Counted from the first letter of the stretch, positions 8,107 to 17,247 are shown. The stretch: DNA of 64,000 nt from Candidatus Jordarchaeales archaeon (GCA_038889235.1 JAWAHN010000001.1:846852-910851); one strand, 5' to 3'. Notes: a model not told the origin generated them from the letters alone. Program-made: numbers and translations.

Positions 8107-9221
8107 GATTCCGCCTCGCGCAAGCTTCTGTGTATTACGCTTAGCTCAATAGCTTTTTCAATTAGTGCATCAAGCTTTCTTTTTGCCTGATGACGATCTT
8201 CAAGGGTTTCGGCCTTTAACAACTTGTAGAAGGCGGGCATATGGTCTTTCTTAACTATCCAGCCAGCGTTTACTATAGAGGGGATCTCGGCGGGAAGCGT
8301 GGTGGTGTCCGGTAAAATCACTTCGTTCGGTGGAAGTAAATCTAGGATACGGGACACTAGTTGGGGTACCTCACTTTTGAAGATTTCAGGAGGGTAGTAT
8401 GCTCTCGTCTCCTTGAAGTCTTTTTCTATTTTGCGGAAAAGTTCTACTTTGGCTGGAGACATTTCTCCTAGCGGTGGAAGGAGGGGAGCAAGGAAGCGGC
8501 TCTCACAGTAACCTTCTTCGACGAGGAGGAAGACTACGCCTTGTAAGCGCAAGTTGCCCTCAGGTGTAGAGGGAGATTTTGAGCTTAAGAGGGAGAAGAG
8601 ATACGCGGGGCCAAACATCAGCGCGGCTAACCTGTCAGCGGCAACGGATACCAATTCTCCTGGGAGCCCTTTGGGAGAGACAGTTTCTAAATGATTCCCC
8701 GACTTTAGCAGGTAGAGGGCGAATTCACGCGAAGCTATGCAGTATGAGAGCGGGTCGTTTTTGAGAGAGTAGGGGAGAGAAAGAAAGATGACATCTTCCT
8801 CCAACTCTTGACTCTCAGACGGGGCGATACTGGAGGACAGGGCAATCAGGTCGGATAGGCATATGTGGGACGTAGTTGAGGACTGGAAGCAGACGATTGG
8901 TATCAGCTTCTTCTCTATTCTCTCGGCGAGGTATTCAACCAGGTAAACGGCGCTTAGGGGGGTATACTGGGTGCTTGAGCGCTCAATTTTCTCGACGAGA
9001 GCGTAGAGAAGTTGCAGAAGTAGGTGTCCCTTTTCGAGGACGCAGCCCTCCATAGAAGAAGGTAAATGAGAATCCAACGAAAAGCGCAGTTTTCTGAGAA
9101 ATGTTGCGAGTAGGTTTACAGCTTTCTTTTGGGTGAATCTTGGGAAAACACCTAGCTTAACGCTCTTTAAAGATTCTTCCACATCGAAAATTCTCTCTAT
9201 GAACGTGAATAAATTATTCAT
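8103..9221 (-). CDS. Unknown protein, 372 residues, coupled to dcd
   Basis: I do not recognise a family. The sequence is mostly predicted helical, without a signal peptide or obvious membrane segments, and has few Cys. Local features are a Lys-rich helix at the C-terminus (AKRKLDALIEKAIELSV), a region VVFLLVEEGYCESRFLAPLLPP, and an N-terminal helix-rich part FTFIERIFDVEESLKSVKLG. It reads as a soluble cytoplasmic protein. The stop overlaps the dcd start (ATGA type), so it is probably the first gene of a two-gene operon. A link to nucleotide metabolism is a guess from context only. Confidence 0.6.
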   Translation of the reverse strand: MNNLFTFIERIFDVEESLKSVKLGVFPRFTQKKAVNLLATFLRKLRFSLDSHLPSSMEGCVLEKGHLLLQLLYALVEKIERSSTQYTPLSAVYLVEYLAERIEKKLIPIVCFQSSTTSHICLSDLIALSSSIAPSESQELEEDVIFLSLPYSLKNDPLSYCIASREFALYLLKSGNHLETVSPKGLPGELVSVAADRLAALMFGPAYLFSLLSSKSPSTPEGNLRLQGVVFLLVEEGYCESRFLAPLLPPLGEMSPAKVELFRKIEKDFKETRAYYPPEIFKSEVPQLVSRILDLLPPNEVILPDTTTLPAEIPSIVNAGWIVKKDHMPAFYKLLKAETLEDRHQAKRKLDALIEKAIELSVIHRSLREAES

Positions 9222-9554
9222 CTTTTAGGGCACCTCGAGGAATACCGGTTTTCGGCGGCTTTCTAAAAGTTTTCTTTCCTTGGGTAAGTATGTGAAGCGC
9301 AGATTATTTGAAACGTAGTTCCTACAAATTAAGGAAAGAGGCTATTTAGTGTTTTCGTTTCGCAATGTTCTAAAAAGGTGCCTAAAGTTTGTATTTGTGA
9401 AAGTGAGGGATGCAAAAGTTTAAATAACGATCATTAATGAAGAGGATTTCAAAGAAACATAAAAGTAAGTATGAGGGTTCTTATAGGGGAAAACTTTTCG
9501 AATAAGAGTAGAAATGAATAGAAATGAATCTAATGGGAGGAGAAATGGATAACA
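9222..9554. other. Divergent intergenic region
   Basis: About 330 bases between two divergent genes. It holds AT-rich promoter-like boxes on both strands, for example GTTTAAATAACG near 9418 for the plus-strand gene. I find no RNA gene. Near the right end a good Shine-Dalgarno sequence GGGAGGAG (9535-9542) is followed by an ATG at 9545 that opens only a five-codon frame (M-D-N-N-G), then by the ATG at 9555 of the next gene. Confidence 0.5.
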
Positions 9555-11591
9555 ATGGATGATAATTATTGTGAGGAACGACATAAAACTTCTTCTGTGA
9601 ATGGCAAGAAAAACGGTGACCACAAGAAGAGCAGTAAAAGTAATCACAAGGAAAATAACCATAAATCCCGAGTGAGAACACTTGGACCAGTAGATAACTT
9701 GGAGGAGTATGTTCCACAAGACTGGTGGAGACGCATTTTCAATTCTCTCTATCTGAAAACTGACGGAGACGTGGTCAACGACCAGGAAATAACAAGGTAC
9801 GAAGTGGACTTGTTCTCTTCGATATTAAACCTTAAACCTGACGATAGGATCCTAGATTTGTGCTGCGGCCACGGAAGACACTCGTTAGAGTTGGCAAGGA
9901 GAGGATTTAGGTTCGTTGAAGGACTCGACAGATCGCACTACTTGATACAGAAGGCTAAGGAGAGAGCGAAGAAAGAGGGATTAAGCGTCCGCTTCAGGGT
10001 GGGGGACGCTAGGAAGCTACCTTATCCCCCAGACACGTTTGACGTGGTGTTGATCCTAGGAAACAGCTTTGGTTACTTTGAAACAGTGTACGACGACTTG
10101 AAAGTTTTGAAGGAAGTTTTCAGAGTTCTGAAACCCTGGGGACGGGTCCTGATAGACGTTGCAGATGGGGAATACCTTAAAGAGCACTTCCAGCCTCGTT
10201 CGTGGGAGTGGATAGACAAAAAACACTTTGTGGTTAGGGAGCGCATGCTATCCGCTGACCGCCAGCGTCTCATTTCACGTGAGATAATTACACACGTCGA
10301 AAAGGGAGTTATTGCAGACCACTTCTACGCGGAGAGGCTTTACACGAAGGAAACTCTCAAGGAATTGTTGCAACAGGCGGGTTTAAGCAATATTGCATTT
10401 CACGGAGAGCTGGAAACGCAGTCTAAGCGCAACCAAGACCTAGGAATGATGGCGAAGCGTATAATCGTCACAGCTATAGCTAAGAAAGAGTGGACGCCGG
10501 TAAAGAGTAAGGAGAAGGAGGCGCTTTTAACTGTAGCAGTGATTCTAGGTGATCCTAGGAAGCATGACCCGCTAAAGCCAGGTGGAGTGTTCGATGACGA
10601 CGACTTCTACACTATTAACATGCTCAAGGACGCTTTGAGGCAACTTAAAGGCTACAACTTCATATACCTAGACAACCACGACACGTTACTCCAAGACTTA
10701 ATTAAACTTAAACCAAAAATAGACTACGTTTTCAACTTATGCGACGAAGGATTCTACAATGATCCTAGGAAAGAACTGCACATCCCAGCGCTACTTGAAA
10801 TGCTGAATATACCTTACACGGGTTCAGGGCCGCAGCCTTTAGCTCACTGCTACGATAAGTCTCTGATAAGAGGATTGGCAAAGGAAATGGGGATCCCTGT
10901 CCCCGAGGGAGTTCTAGTTAAGCCTGGAGATGAAACAATAGAGCTGCCGTTCGGCTTCCCAGCCATTGTAAAGCCAAACTTCGGTGACTCCAGCTTCGGA
11001 ATAACGTGTAAATCAGTCGTTAACAATTACGACGAGCTGCTGAGCACGATAAACGAAATGCGTGAAAGGTTTGGGTACAATAAGCCTATACTCATTGAAG
11101 AGTTCCTCACAGGAAAAGACCTTACAGTGGGCATAATAGGGAATGTGCCAGACTCCTATATGGTCCTGCCGATAACTGAAGAAGACTACTCCTGCTTACC
11201 GGACGGGTTACCGCCGATCTGCAGTTATGAAGCTAAATGGCTCCCTGACTCACCCTACTGGAACATAAAGTCGAAGCCCGCAGAGATACCTCCTGAAACA
11301 GAGGCGTTCATAGTGAGGGCTTGCCTCAACCTGTTTGAACGCCTCGAAATTAGGGACTACTGCCGGTTCGACTGGAGACTCGACGCAAAGGGAAGGCCGA
11401 AACTCCTCGAAGTTAACCCCAACCCTGGCTGGTGCTGGGATGGACACCTAGCAAAAATGGCGAAAATAGCTGGAATGTCTTATGCTGAAATGCTAGGGGC
11501 TATACTGAAGGCCGCTGAGCAGAGGTTAGGGATCAGGCCGAAGAACGGAGAGTACGGAGTAACGGGAAGTGTGGCGGAGGCTACAACGTAA
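9555..11591 (+). CDS. Fusion of SAM-dependent methyltransferase and D-Ala-D-Ala ligase-like ATP-grasp enzyme
   Basis: Two enzymes in one chain of 678 residues. The first 40 residues are a low-complexity tail rich in Lys, Asn, His and Ser. Residues of about 50-310 are a class I methyltransferase with motif I ILDLCCGHGRHSLELA and VGDARKLPYPPDTFDVVLI. Residues of about 320-660 are an ATP-grasp ligase of the D-Ala-D-Ala ligase type: PYTGSGPQPLAHCYDKSL, FPAIVKPNFGDSSFGI, ILIEEFLTGKDLTVGI, and the metal site RFDWRLDAKGRPKLLEVNPNPG. Archaea do not make murein, so the substrate is probably another peptide or amino-acid conjugate that is both ligated and methylated. It stands alone with its own promoter. 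The substrate is unknown. Confidence 0.85.
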   Translation: MDDNYCEERHKTSSVNGKKNGDHKKSSKSNHKENNHKSRVRTLGPVDNLEEYVPQDWWRRIFNSLYLKTDGDVVNDQEITRYEVDLFSSILNLKPDDRILDLCCGHGRHSLELARRGFRFVEGLDRSHYLIQKAKERAKKEGLSVRFRVGDARKLPYPPDTFDVVLILGNSFGYFETVYDDLKVLKEVFRVLKPWGRVLIDVADGEYLKEHFQPRSWEWIDKKHFVVRERMLSADRQRLISREIITHVEKGVIADHFYAERLYTKETLKELLQQAGLSNIAFHGELETQSKRNQDLGMMAKRIIVTAIAKKEWTPVKSKEKEALLTVAVILGDPRKHDPLKPGGVFDDDDFYTINMLKDALRQLKGYNFIYLDNHDTLLQDLIKLKPKIDYVFNLCDEGFYNDPRKELHIPALLEMLNIPYTGSGPQPLAHCYDKSLIRGLAKEMGIPVPEGVLVKPGDETIELPFGFPAIVKPNFGDSSFGITCKSVVNNYDELLSTINEMRERFGYNKPILIEEFLTGKDLTVGIIGNVPDSYMVLPITEEDYSCLPDGLPPICSYEAKWLPDSPYWNIKSKPAEIPPETEAFIVRACLNLFERLEIRDYCRFDWRLDAKGRPKLLEVNPNPGWCWDGHLAKMAKIAGMSYAEMLGAILKAAEQRLGIRPKNGEYGVTGSVAEATT

Positions 11592-11625
11592 AGACAGGGA
11601 AAAGCCCCCTTTCCCATCCTTAACC

Positions 11626-12795
11626 TTATTTTTTGCACACGAATACTCTAACGTCTAAGTTGCCATATTTGACCCATCTCTCCTGGACTATTGTTAAGCC
11701 CTCGTTGCTTGACAACATTTTAACTAGTTTTGTGTGAGGAGTAATTAAACACAAGGATCCATCGTCTGACAATATGTGGCGGGCAACCTTGAAAAGTGAA
11801 GAGTAAATTGTTTCTACATTTTTGGGATGACCAACCCTTAGACCATATGGAGGGTTAACCACAATTAGATCGAAACTTCCCTGCTCATCTTTCATGTAAT
11901 CCTCTAAACGCTTCACTCTGAAATCTATGGTGTCATGCACCATGACTGCCCTCGCGTGTTTTTTCGCGCTCTCTACATATTTTTCTTTAATGTCACTCCC
12001 TATTATCTGTGGCTTCTCATGGTACTTTATTTTGCTGTCTAACTCGTCGAAGATTTTTTCAAGGTCTATTTCAGGGAAAGGAGAATGTCTGACCACTTGA
12101 AGAGTTCTCTTCCTTAGATACGCTGATGGGATCCCCCTAGCCATGCATGCTGCCTCGATGACTATGGTGCCCAGCCCGCACATGGGGTCTAAAAGCACCC
12201 TTGTTCCGTTCCAATCAACAAGTTTTAACATCGCTGCAGCTATGACGGGACTTAAAGGTGCGGGGTGGATTAGCTCTGTCCTATAGCCTCTCTTCTCCAG
12301 GGGGGTATCTCCTGTTAAGTCGAGGGCAAAATAGAAGCGATCATGTAAAACGTAGCTCCTAAATATTACGTCTGGCTCGTCTAAGTTGACCCTTTGTCTA
12401 TAGTTTTTCTCTTTAAGCACGCGGTCTATTACTGCCTGTCCGACGACGCGGGCCACATCTATCGACGTATACTCGTGTGCACCCACCCTCTTACTTCTAA
12501 CTGCAAAAGAATCGTTGCTGGTTAGATAAGAAGTGAAATCTGCGGCCTGTACAGCTTCATATATGATTTTCAAGTCTTCCTTCGTTCCGCTAAGGCTTGC
12601 TTCTGCCAGTTTAAGCGTGACGCGCTTGATGAGACGCGCAAGGTAAAGCAGTTTTATGGCCTCCTCTATTTTGTCAACACTCACAGCGATTCTTCCCGGG
12701 CCATCTACGTGCGCCCTTCTGCCAGTTATTTCTTGAGCCTCCTTAGCGGCTAGATCCTCTATTCCTGCCGCTGTAGTTGCAAAAACCGTGAACAA
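11626..12795 (-). CDS. THUMP-domain RNA methyltransferase, Trm14-like
   Basis: Probable tRNA guanine-N2 methyltransferase. The N-terminal part (FATTAAGIEDLAAKEAQEI to about residue 150) looks like the ferredoxin-like plus THUMP module that grips the tRNA acceptor end. The C-terminal Rossmann domain has DPMCGLGTIVIEAA and the catalytic NPPYGLRVG. An Asn at the first position of that motif is more like Trm14 (m2G6) than Trm11/TrmG10 (DPPY), but I cannot fix the target base. It lies next to a SPOUT methyltransferase gene on the same strand, with a short gap. Confidence 0.8.
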   Translation of the reverse strand: MFTVFATTAAGIEDLAAKEAQEITGRRAHVDGPGRIAVSVDKIEEAIKLLYLARLIKRVTLKLAEASLSGTKEDLKIIYEAVQAADFTSYLTSNDSFAVRSKRVGAHEYTSIDVARVVGQAVIDRVLKEKNYRQRVNLDEPDVIFRSYVLHDRFYFALDLTGDTPLEKRGYRTELIHPAPLSPVIAAAMLKLVDWNGTRVLLDPMCGLGTIVIEAACMARGIPSAYLRKRTLQVVRHSPFPEIDLEKIFDELDSKIKYHEKPQIIGSDIKEKYVESAKKHARAVMVHDTIDFRVKRLEDYMKDEQGSFDLIVVNPPYGLRVGHPKNVETIYSSLFKVARHILSDDGSLCLITPHTKLVKMLSSNEGLTIVQERWVKYGNLDVRVFVCKK

Positions 12796-12801
12796 AGCAG
12801 G

Positions 12802-13578
12802 TCACTCTTCTACTTGTGGCTGTGCAGAGAGACGGTCTCTAATTTTTCTCAATACTCCTAAAAGCGTATAAATTTCTCTTCCACTAATCCAGGCCCTCGA
12901 AATTATGTTCCTGAAGGCTTTTTCCACCAGCGGGATCTTTTCTTCCCGGTATCCTAGCAGTTGGATTATCTCTCTGAAGAACTTGATTGCTTGCTCCCGT
13001 TCGACCTTGTTCGCTGTTCTAGCCTTAATCCTTTTGCTGCCAGACAAAGACTTGAACAATTCGTAAAGAACTATTGCTACAGCGTGAGAGAGGTTGAGAG
13101 TAGGATAAGTATCTGATGTTGGAATTGTGACGACAATGTCTGCCAGTTTTAGCTCTTCGTTCGTCAGCCCAATGCTTTCCCTACCGAAAAGTATTGCCAC
13201 TCGTCCTCTAACGCTCTTCAAATTCTCAGCAAGTAATTGGGGGGTGATCGCTGTCCTAAATACGTTGTATTGATCGCCGAGCTTGGCCGTGGTTGCTACA
13301 ACGCAGTCTACGTTGGATACTGCCTCCTCTATGCTACTTACTATTCGAGCTTGTTCCAGCACGTCCTTTCCCCGTTTGGCTAGTATGTATGCTTCTTCAA
13401 ACGATGAGAACTTCGGGTTTACTATGACTAGCTCGCCCATGAAGTTTTTTATCAACCTAGCTACCGCTCCGACGTTACTTGCATGCTCTGGTTCAACCAA
13501 AACGACCACTATTTCGCACACCGCCCTCACTCTCGCGTGAAGGTATTCATTTCGTGTAAATTTGAATCGTGTCACCAT
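12802..13578 (-). CDS. SPOUT 2'-O-methyltransferase, TrmJ-like
   Basis: Expected to methylate the 2'-hydroxyl of nucleotide 32 in tRNAs. SpoU/TrmH-class motifs are present: VEPEHASNVGAVARLIKNF (motif 1), ILFGRESIGLTNEEL (motif 2) and TIPTSDTYPTLNLSHAVAIV (motif 3, trefoil knot). The C-terminal extension is helical, as in TrmJ. The first codons overlap the end of the GTPase gene. ATG at 13578 gives 258 residues, while a GTG at 13530 would start just before the first conserved strand. The THUMP and KsgA neighbours make this an RNA-modification cluster. Confidence 0.87.
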   Translation of the reverse strand: MVTRFKFTRNEYLHARVRAVCEIVVVLVEPEHASNVGAVARLIKNFMGELVIVNPKFSSFEEAYILAKRGKDVLEQARIVSSIEEAVSNVDCVVATTAKLGDQYNVFRTAITPQLLAENLKSVRGRVAILFGRESIGLTNEELKLADIVVTIPTSDTYPTLNLSHAVAIVLYELFKSLSGSKRIKARTANKVEREQAIKFFREIIQLLGYREEKIPLVEKAFRNIISRAWISGREIYTLLGVLRKIRDRLSAQPQVEE

Positions 13579-14707
13579 CCATTAGAACATGGTCCAAACC
13601 TACTTTTTCTCCATCATACTTCGCTGACGGACCGTAAATCTTGGCGTAGCTAAAGGTTTTAAGCATGGATGGACGTATTCGTTTGACGGCATCACGAACG
13701 GTAGCGCCCTTCTTCAACACAAGTGGCTTTTCAGACCTTTGTCCTCCGGGTTCTTTAGTGTAAACGCGTATTATGTTTAGGGAAGAGAAAAATGCTTTAC
13801 TCAGCTCATCCAGACCTTTACCTGTAAGGGAAGAAACAGGGTATATCGGGAAACTTGAGGAGTAGTGTTCCTTCAAAATTTTGAAGTTCTTAGCGCTCCC
13901 CGGAGCGTCTCCTTTATTAGCAATTATCAAAGCGGGTTTGAAGCACGCGGACTCGTCCATAGCTAGCTTCACATCTTCAATGGTTACAGGCTCCTTTATG
14001 TAGACTACTGCGTTAAAAATTCGCTTGGATGCCAGAAAACCGTGTAGTTCTTCGACATCACCTTTAAAGAGGGATGAGCCCACTATTTGTATTCCTCCTT
14101 CCCCTGTTTTTTTAATTTGCACGGCTGGTCGCTGCCTATTCAGGTAGATTTTCTGTTTTTCAAGCTCCTTGATTACGGTGGAAACTTGGAGAACGGGGTC
14201 AGCAGTCAAATCAACTACTATCGCGACGACGTCAGCTGTTCTAATTAGAGAGAATATTCTAGGTCCGTTAGCACTCTCGGCACATCCATCGAAAAGCGGG
14301 GGTGACTCAACCAATTGTATCAAAACTCCGTCAAAATTGAGAGCTCCTACTTCGGGAGAGGTGGTCGTGAATGGGTAATCGCCGACCTTTGCGTCCGCTC
14401 CCGTAAGACGGTTGAGGAGGAGACTTTTTCCACTATTAGTCAACCCGACAAGGACTATTTGGCCGCTTCCCTCTTTCTTAACATTAAACGATGGAGCACT
14501 TCCCGCCTTGCGGGCCTTTTCTTTCTCAATCTCTTCCTTCAGTTTGGCTAAGCGCTTCTTTAAATGACGTTCTAGTTTTTCAGTACCTTTATGCTTGCTC
14601 ATCTTTGAGAGGAGCTCTTCAATAGCTTTGATTTGTTCTTCCTTTGTTCTAGCCTCTTCTAGCTTCTTTAGAGCTACTTGGGCCTCCGCGCCTAAATTAG
14701 TGGGCAC
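13547..14707 (-). CDS. DRG/Rbg-family GTPase with TGS domain
   Basis: Ribosome-associated GTPase of the Obg-HflX superfamily. The order is an N-terminal Lys/Glu-rich coiled-coil helix (about residues 1-70), G1 VGLTNSGKSLLLN, G2 DYPFTTTSPEVGAL, G4 NKGD, G5-like VSSLTGKG, and a C-terminal TGS domain ending MDGDTIQIYTK. The usual G3 DxPG is altered to ESPPLFDG, an odd change for a GTPase and possibly relevant to hydrolysis. The length of 386 residues is normal. The stop overlaps the TrmJ-like gene, so translation may be coupled. Confidence 0.88.
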   Translation of the reverse strand: MPTNLGAEAQVALKKLEEARTKEEQIKAIEELLSKMSKHKGTEKLERHLKKRLAKLKEEIEKEKARKAGSAPSFNVKKEGSGQIVLVGLTNSGKSLLLNRLTGADAKVGDYPFTTTSPEVGALNFDGVLIQLVESPPLFDGCAESANGPRIFSLIRTADVVAIVVDLTADPVLQVSTVIKELEKQKIYLNRQRPAVQIKKTGEGGIQIVGSSLFKGDVEELHGFLASKRIFNAVVYIKEPVTIEDVKLAMDESACFKPALIIANKGDAPGSAKNFKILKEHYSSSFPIYPVSSLTGKGLDELSKAFFSSLNIIRVYTKEPGGQRSEKPLVLKKGATVRDAVKRIRPSMLKTFSYAKIYGPSAKYDGEKVGLDHVLMDGDTIQIYTK

Positions 14708-14790
14708 CGCTGTGCCCCCTCCGAGAAATTCTTTGCCGCATTTTCCCGTATTTCAGGAATAATGAGAAGAGGATAAAAAAGATGGTGGTC

Positions 14791-15381
14791 TTATCGGGAG
14801 AAAGAAATAAGAATTATTTCTTCGAAGAAGAATTTTCTCCTTGCGTCTACGCTGTACTTGAACCCGAGGAGCGAAAGCTTTCTTAAAACTTTTTCGGGTT
14901 GCATGACCGAAGATAAAATGATTTGGAACGCGGTTTGTGGGTGCAATTTTTTAGCCATACGTACAAAGCGGTTAACAGTCTTTCGGCCTGTTTTTCCTCC
15001 ACTCCATGCTAACCCCAATCTCCCCTTGTCACTGACGGGGAGATAAGGTGGGTTAAACGCCACGACATCAAAAAAGACACCGGGCTTAAGTGGAGCGATA
15101 ATATCGCCCACAATTACATCTACTTTCTCTTTACAGCCATTTTTGTCGGCGTTTATAAGCGTGTTCTTAGCCGCCAGGGAGGATACATCTATTGCAACGA
15201 CGCGCTTCGCTCCTTTAGCTATTGCGGCGAGCGTTATAAGACCCGTGCCGGACCCAACATCCAGCACTACGTCTCCTGGTTTCACAGCTAGGTTTTCCGC
15301 GAGCAAGAAGGAGTCTTCGGCAGGGTCGTAAACCTCATCAAAAATGAGCAGGGAGAATTTATCTATCTTCCTTTCCTTCAT
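14791..15381 (-). CDS. HemK/Mtq2-like protein methyltransferase
   Basis: Likely methylates the Gln of the GGQ motif of release factor aRF1. The 196-residue protein has the family's N-terminal PAEDSFLLAENL, motif I LDVGSGTGLITLAA, and the catalytic NPPYLP that binds the Gln side chain. It lacks the extra N-terminal helical domain of bacterial PrmC, as expected for the archaeal/eukaryotic Mtq2 type. The start overlaps the 3' end of ksgA, so the two genes are coupled. Confidence 0.88.
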   Translation of the reverse strand: MKERKIDKFSLLIFDEVYDPAEDSFLLAENLAVKPGDVVLDVGSGTGLITLAAIAKGAKRVVAIDVSSLAAKNTLINADKNGCKEKVDVIVGDIIAPLKPGVFFDVVAFNPPYLPVSDKGRLGLAWSGGKTGRKTVNRFVRMAKKLHPQTAFQIILSSVMQPEKVLRKLSLLGFKYSVDARRKFFFEEIILISFSR

Positions 15382-16186
15382 AAACGACTCTCCTCACCCA
15401 AGACGTCAATTCTTTTATCTCCTCTGGGGTAAGTACCCGTGGACGCTTCTCGGAAAACGGCGATTTCTCTGCAACACTTAGAGCGCAACTTTTTGAAAAA
15501 CCCGCATGCTCGAGGAGAATAGCAAGGCTGTGCTTGACCTTCCTGTTTGGCATAGTGAACAGGTAACGTGAAACCTCTGAGAATAGGGGGTCATCGATGG
15601 CGACCGGTTTAGGCGTGAGTAGGACTATTGCTGAGTTAACCTTTGGTGGAGGGTAGAAATTTTTCCTGTCGACAATTTCCAGGATTTCAACATTCAGGTA
15701 TGTTTGAGCGCTCACCGAAAGGCGGCCGTAGTCCTTTGATCCTGGAGAGGCTACCAGACGGCGGGCAAATTCGAGCTGTAGTGTTAAAACAGCTTTTTCA
15801 AAACGTAAAGGGGCTATCTTGAAGATTAGTGGGGCCGAGATGGAGTATGGTGGATTTGAAACAATCTTGTTAAACTCGGGAAGATCTAACTCTAAGAAGT
15901 CTGCATGTATCACTTCAACATTTTTGAAAGAGGAAAGGTAGTCTCGGAGGAAGAGAACTAGCCTTCTATCAGACTCTATGGCATAAACTAGCTTTGCGCG
16001 TTCGGCTAAAGCGCGCGTCAGCCACCCTAGACCTGCACCAATATCTAGTACTATATCTTTTTCTGTGACTTCGGCATAATCAACCTCTCGCCTTATTATT
16101 TGTGGATTCAGAAGGAAGTTTTGGCCGCGGCGTCTGCTGGGCTTTATCCCGTATTTTCTCAGTACAGTTTTCACTTCATTTTCCAT
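15359..16186 (-). CDS. ksgA: 16S rRNA adenine dimethyltransferase KsgA/Dim1
   Basis: Dimethylates two adjacent adenines in the 3' hairpin of 16S rRNA during small-subunit assembly. Visible are the N-terminal RRRGQNFLLNPQII, SAM motif I LDIGAGLGWLTRAL, the acidic loop AIESDRRLV, the catalytic NPPYSIS, and the C-terminal helical domain (NRKVKHSLAILLEHAGFS). The length of 275 residues is typical. It overlaps the DUF655 gene at its start and the Mtq2-like gene at its end, in a tight operon. Confidence 0.95.
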   Translation of the reverse strand: MENEVKTVLRKYGIKPSRRRGQNFLLNPQIIRREVDYAEVTEKDIVLDIGAGLGWLTRALAERAKLVYAIESDRRLVLFLRDYLSSFKNVEVIHADFLELDLPEFNKIVSNPPYSISAPLIFKIAPLRFEKAVLTLQLEFARRLVASPGSKDYGRLSVSAQTYLNVEILEIVDRKNFYPPPKVNSAIVLLTPKPVAIDDPLFSEVSRYLFTMPNRKVKHSLAILLEHAGFSKSCALSVAEKSPFSEKRPRVLTPEEIKELTSWVRRVVYEGKEDR

Positions 16187-16832
16187 CCTGTGATCCCTGA
16201 GCTTTGGGCTGCTTTTTAGGCTGGTGCGAAACTTCTGCTGGTTCAGGCGATAATGGTTTGGTGAAAAGGTGGTATTTGTTTTCGCCTTTTAGTTCAGAGA
16301 GTATCCTGTTGACTATGGCTTTTTTAGGCTCGTGAACTTTTCCTCTTTCGGCTAGGTCGTTGAAGTCCTTAAAAGGTTCTTTTTCCCGTTCTTCTAGAAT
16401 GCGCCACATGGTCTTTTCTCCAATTCCCGGTATTAATTTGAGCTGATGAAGGCGCGTAGAGATTGGCTGTGCGTTGTTGAAAAAGTCAACGAAACGTTTC
16501 TCGTTTTTCTCGACTATTTTCTCAATGACTATTGGCAGCTCGCTCTTGGCAACAGACGTTAGCTCGTCATAAGTGATACGCTTTTCAACGTAATCTATCT
16601 TTTTTCGTTCACCCTTACCTATGTACACGCGTTCATGAAGGGAAAAAGATGCACCCTTCTTTGGAACCAGCTCAAGCAATGTGAAGAATTCTTCTCCAAC
16701 AGCCTGGACTAAGGGCTTACGTTGATGCACCGGTCTCCTATCGTCTATCCGCCCTCGGGGCAGGTAGTCTAAAACATAAGCGTACTCCTCGTATTTCTTC
16801 TCGTGCTTCTTCCTCTCACCGGCTTTTTCCAC
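16176..16832 (-). CDS. DUF655 family RNA-binding protein
   Basis: Archaeal protein of the DUF655 family, usually encoded between KsgA and Rpo4 as here. It starts with a charged region leading into YAYVLDYLPRGRIDDRR and GEEFFTLLELVPKKGA, an OB-like part. Then comes a helix-hairpin-helix segment LIPGIGEKTMWRILEERE that suggests nucleic-acid binding. The tail, rich in Lys, Pro and Gln, is probably disordered. The start is GTG. Its exact role is unknown; the context suggests ribosome biogenesis or transcription. Confidence 0.85.
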   Translation of the reverse strand: MEKAGERKKHEKKYEEYAYVLDYLPRGRIDDRRPVHQRKPLVQAVGEEFFTLLELVPKKGASFSLHERVYIGKGERKKIDYVEKRITYDELTSVAKSELPIVIEKIVEKNEKRFVDFFNNAQPISTRLHQLKLIPGIGEKTMWRILEEREKEPFKDFNDLAERGKVHEPKKAIVNRILSELKGENKYHLFTKPLSPEPAEVSHQPKKQPKAQGSQDGK

Positions 16833-16892
16833 TCCCCCAACACCCCCTCAGAGAATGCATGCACTAAAAACAAGGGTACTTCAACCAAATGG

Positions 16893-17231
16893 TCATGTTT
16901 CAAGAAATTCACGGATAATGTTCACCATGCTTTCTAACTCTTCTCTCCCGAATGTTTTAGTTTCATATGCCAGAAAAACTCTTAGCTCGTCAATTGTTTG
17001 AGGTAGCACATTAACTATTTGTGTTGCAGTTGACTCCTTTAAACCGTACTTTTCAACCAATAAATCTACAAGTTTCCTAGATTTATCTGCGGGTAATTTC
17101 GAAAAAAGCCGCACGTAGTCTAGAGTAACCCTCTGAGTGTAATTCAACCTTCCTTCGCTTTCTCTCTTCTCTAATAGCTCTTTGACCTCAGCTAAAGTAA
17201 GATACTTCTCTGATAGAATCTTGAGAGGCAA
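16893..17231 (-). CDS. rpo4: DNA-directed RNA polymerase subunit Rpo4 (RpoF)
   Basis: Partner of Rpo7 in the polymerase stalk. The 112-residue protein is all-helical with the HRDC-like core LTLAEVKELLEKRE, NYTQRVTLDYVRLFSKL and ESTATQIVNVLPQTIDELRV, which are family hallmarks. It lies between L21e and DUF655, the standard archaeal order. Length and context are normal. A short gap separates it from L21e. Confidence 0.93.
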   Translation of the reverse strand: MPLKILSEKYLTLAEVKELLEKRESEGRLNYTQRVTLDYVRLFSKLPADKSRKLVDLLVEKYGLKESTATQIVNVLPQTIDELRVFLAYETKTFGREELESMVNIIREFLET

Positions 17232-17247
17232 AAGACGTCATCCTCCT

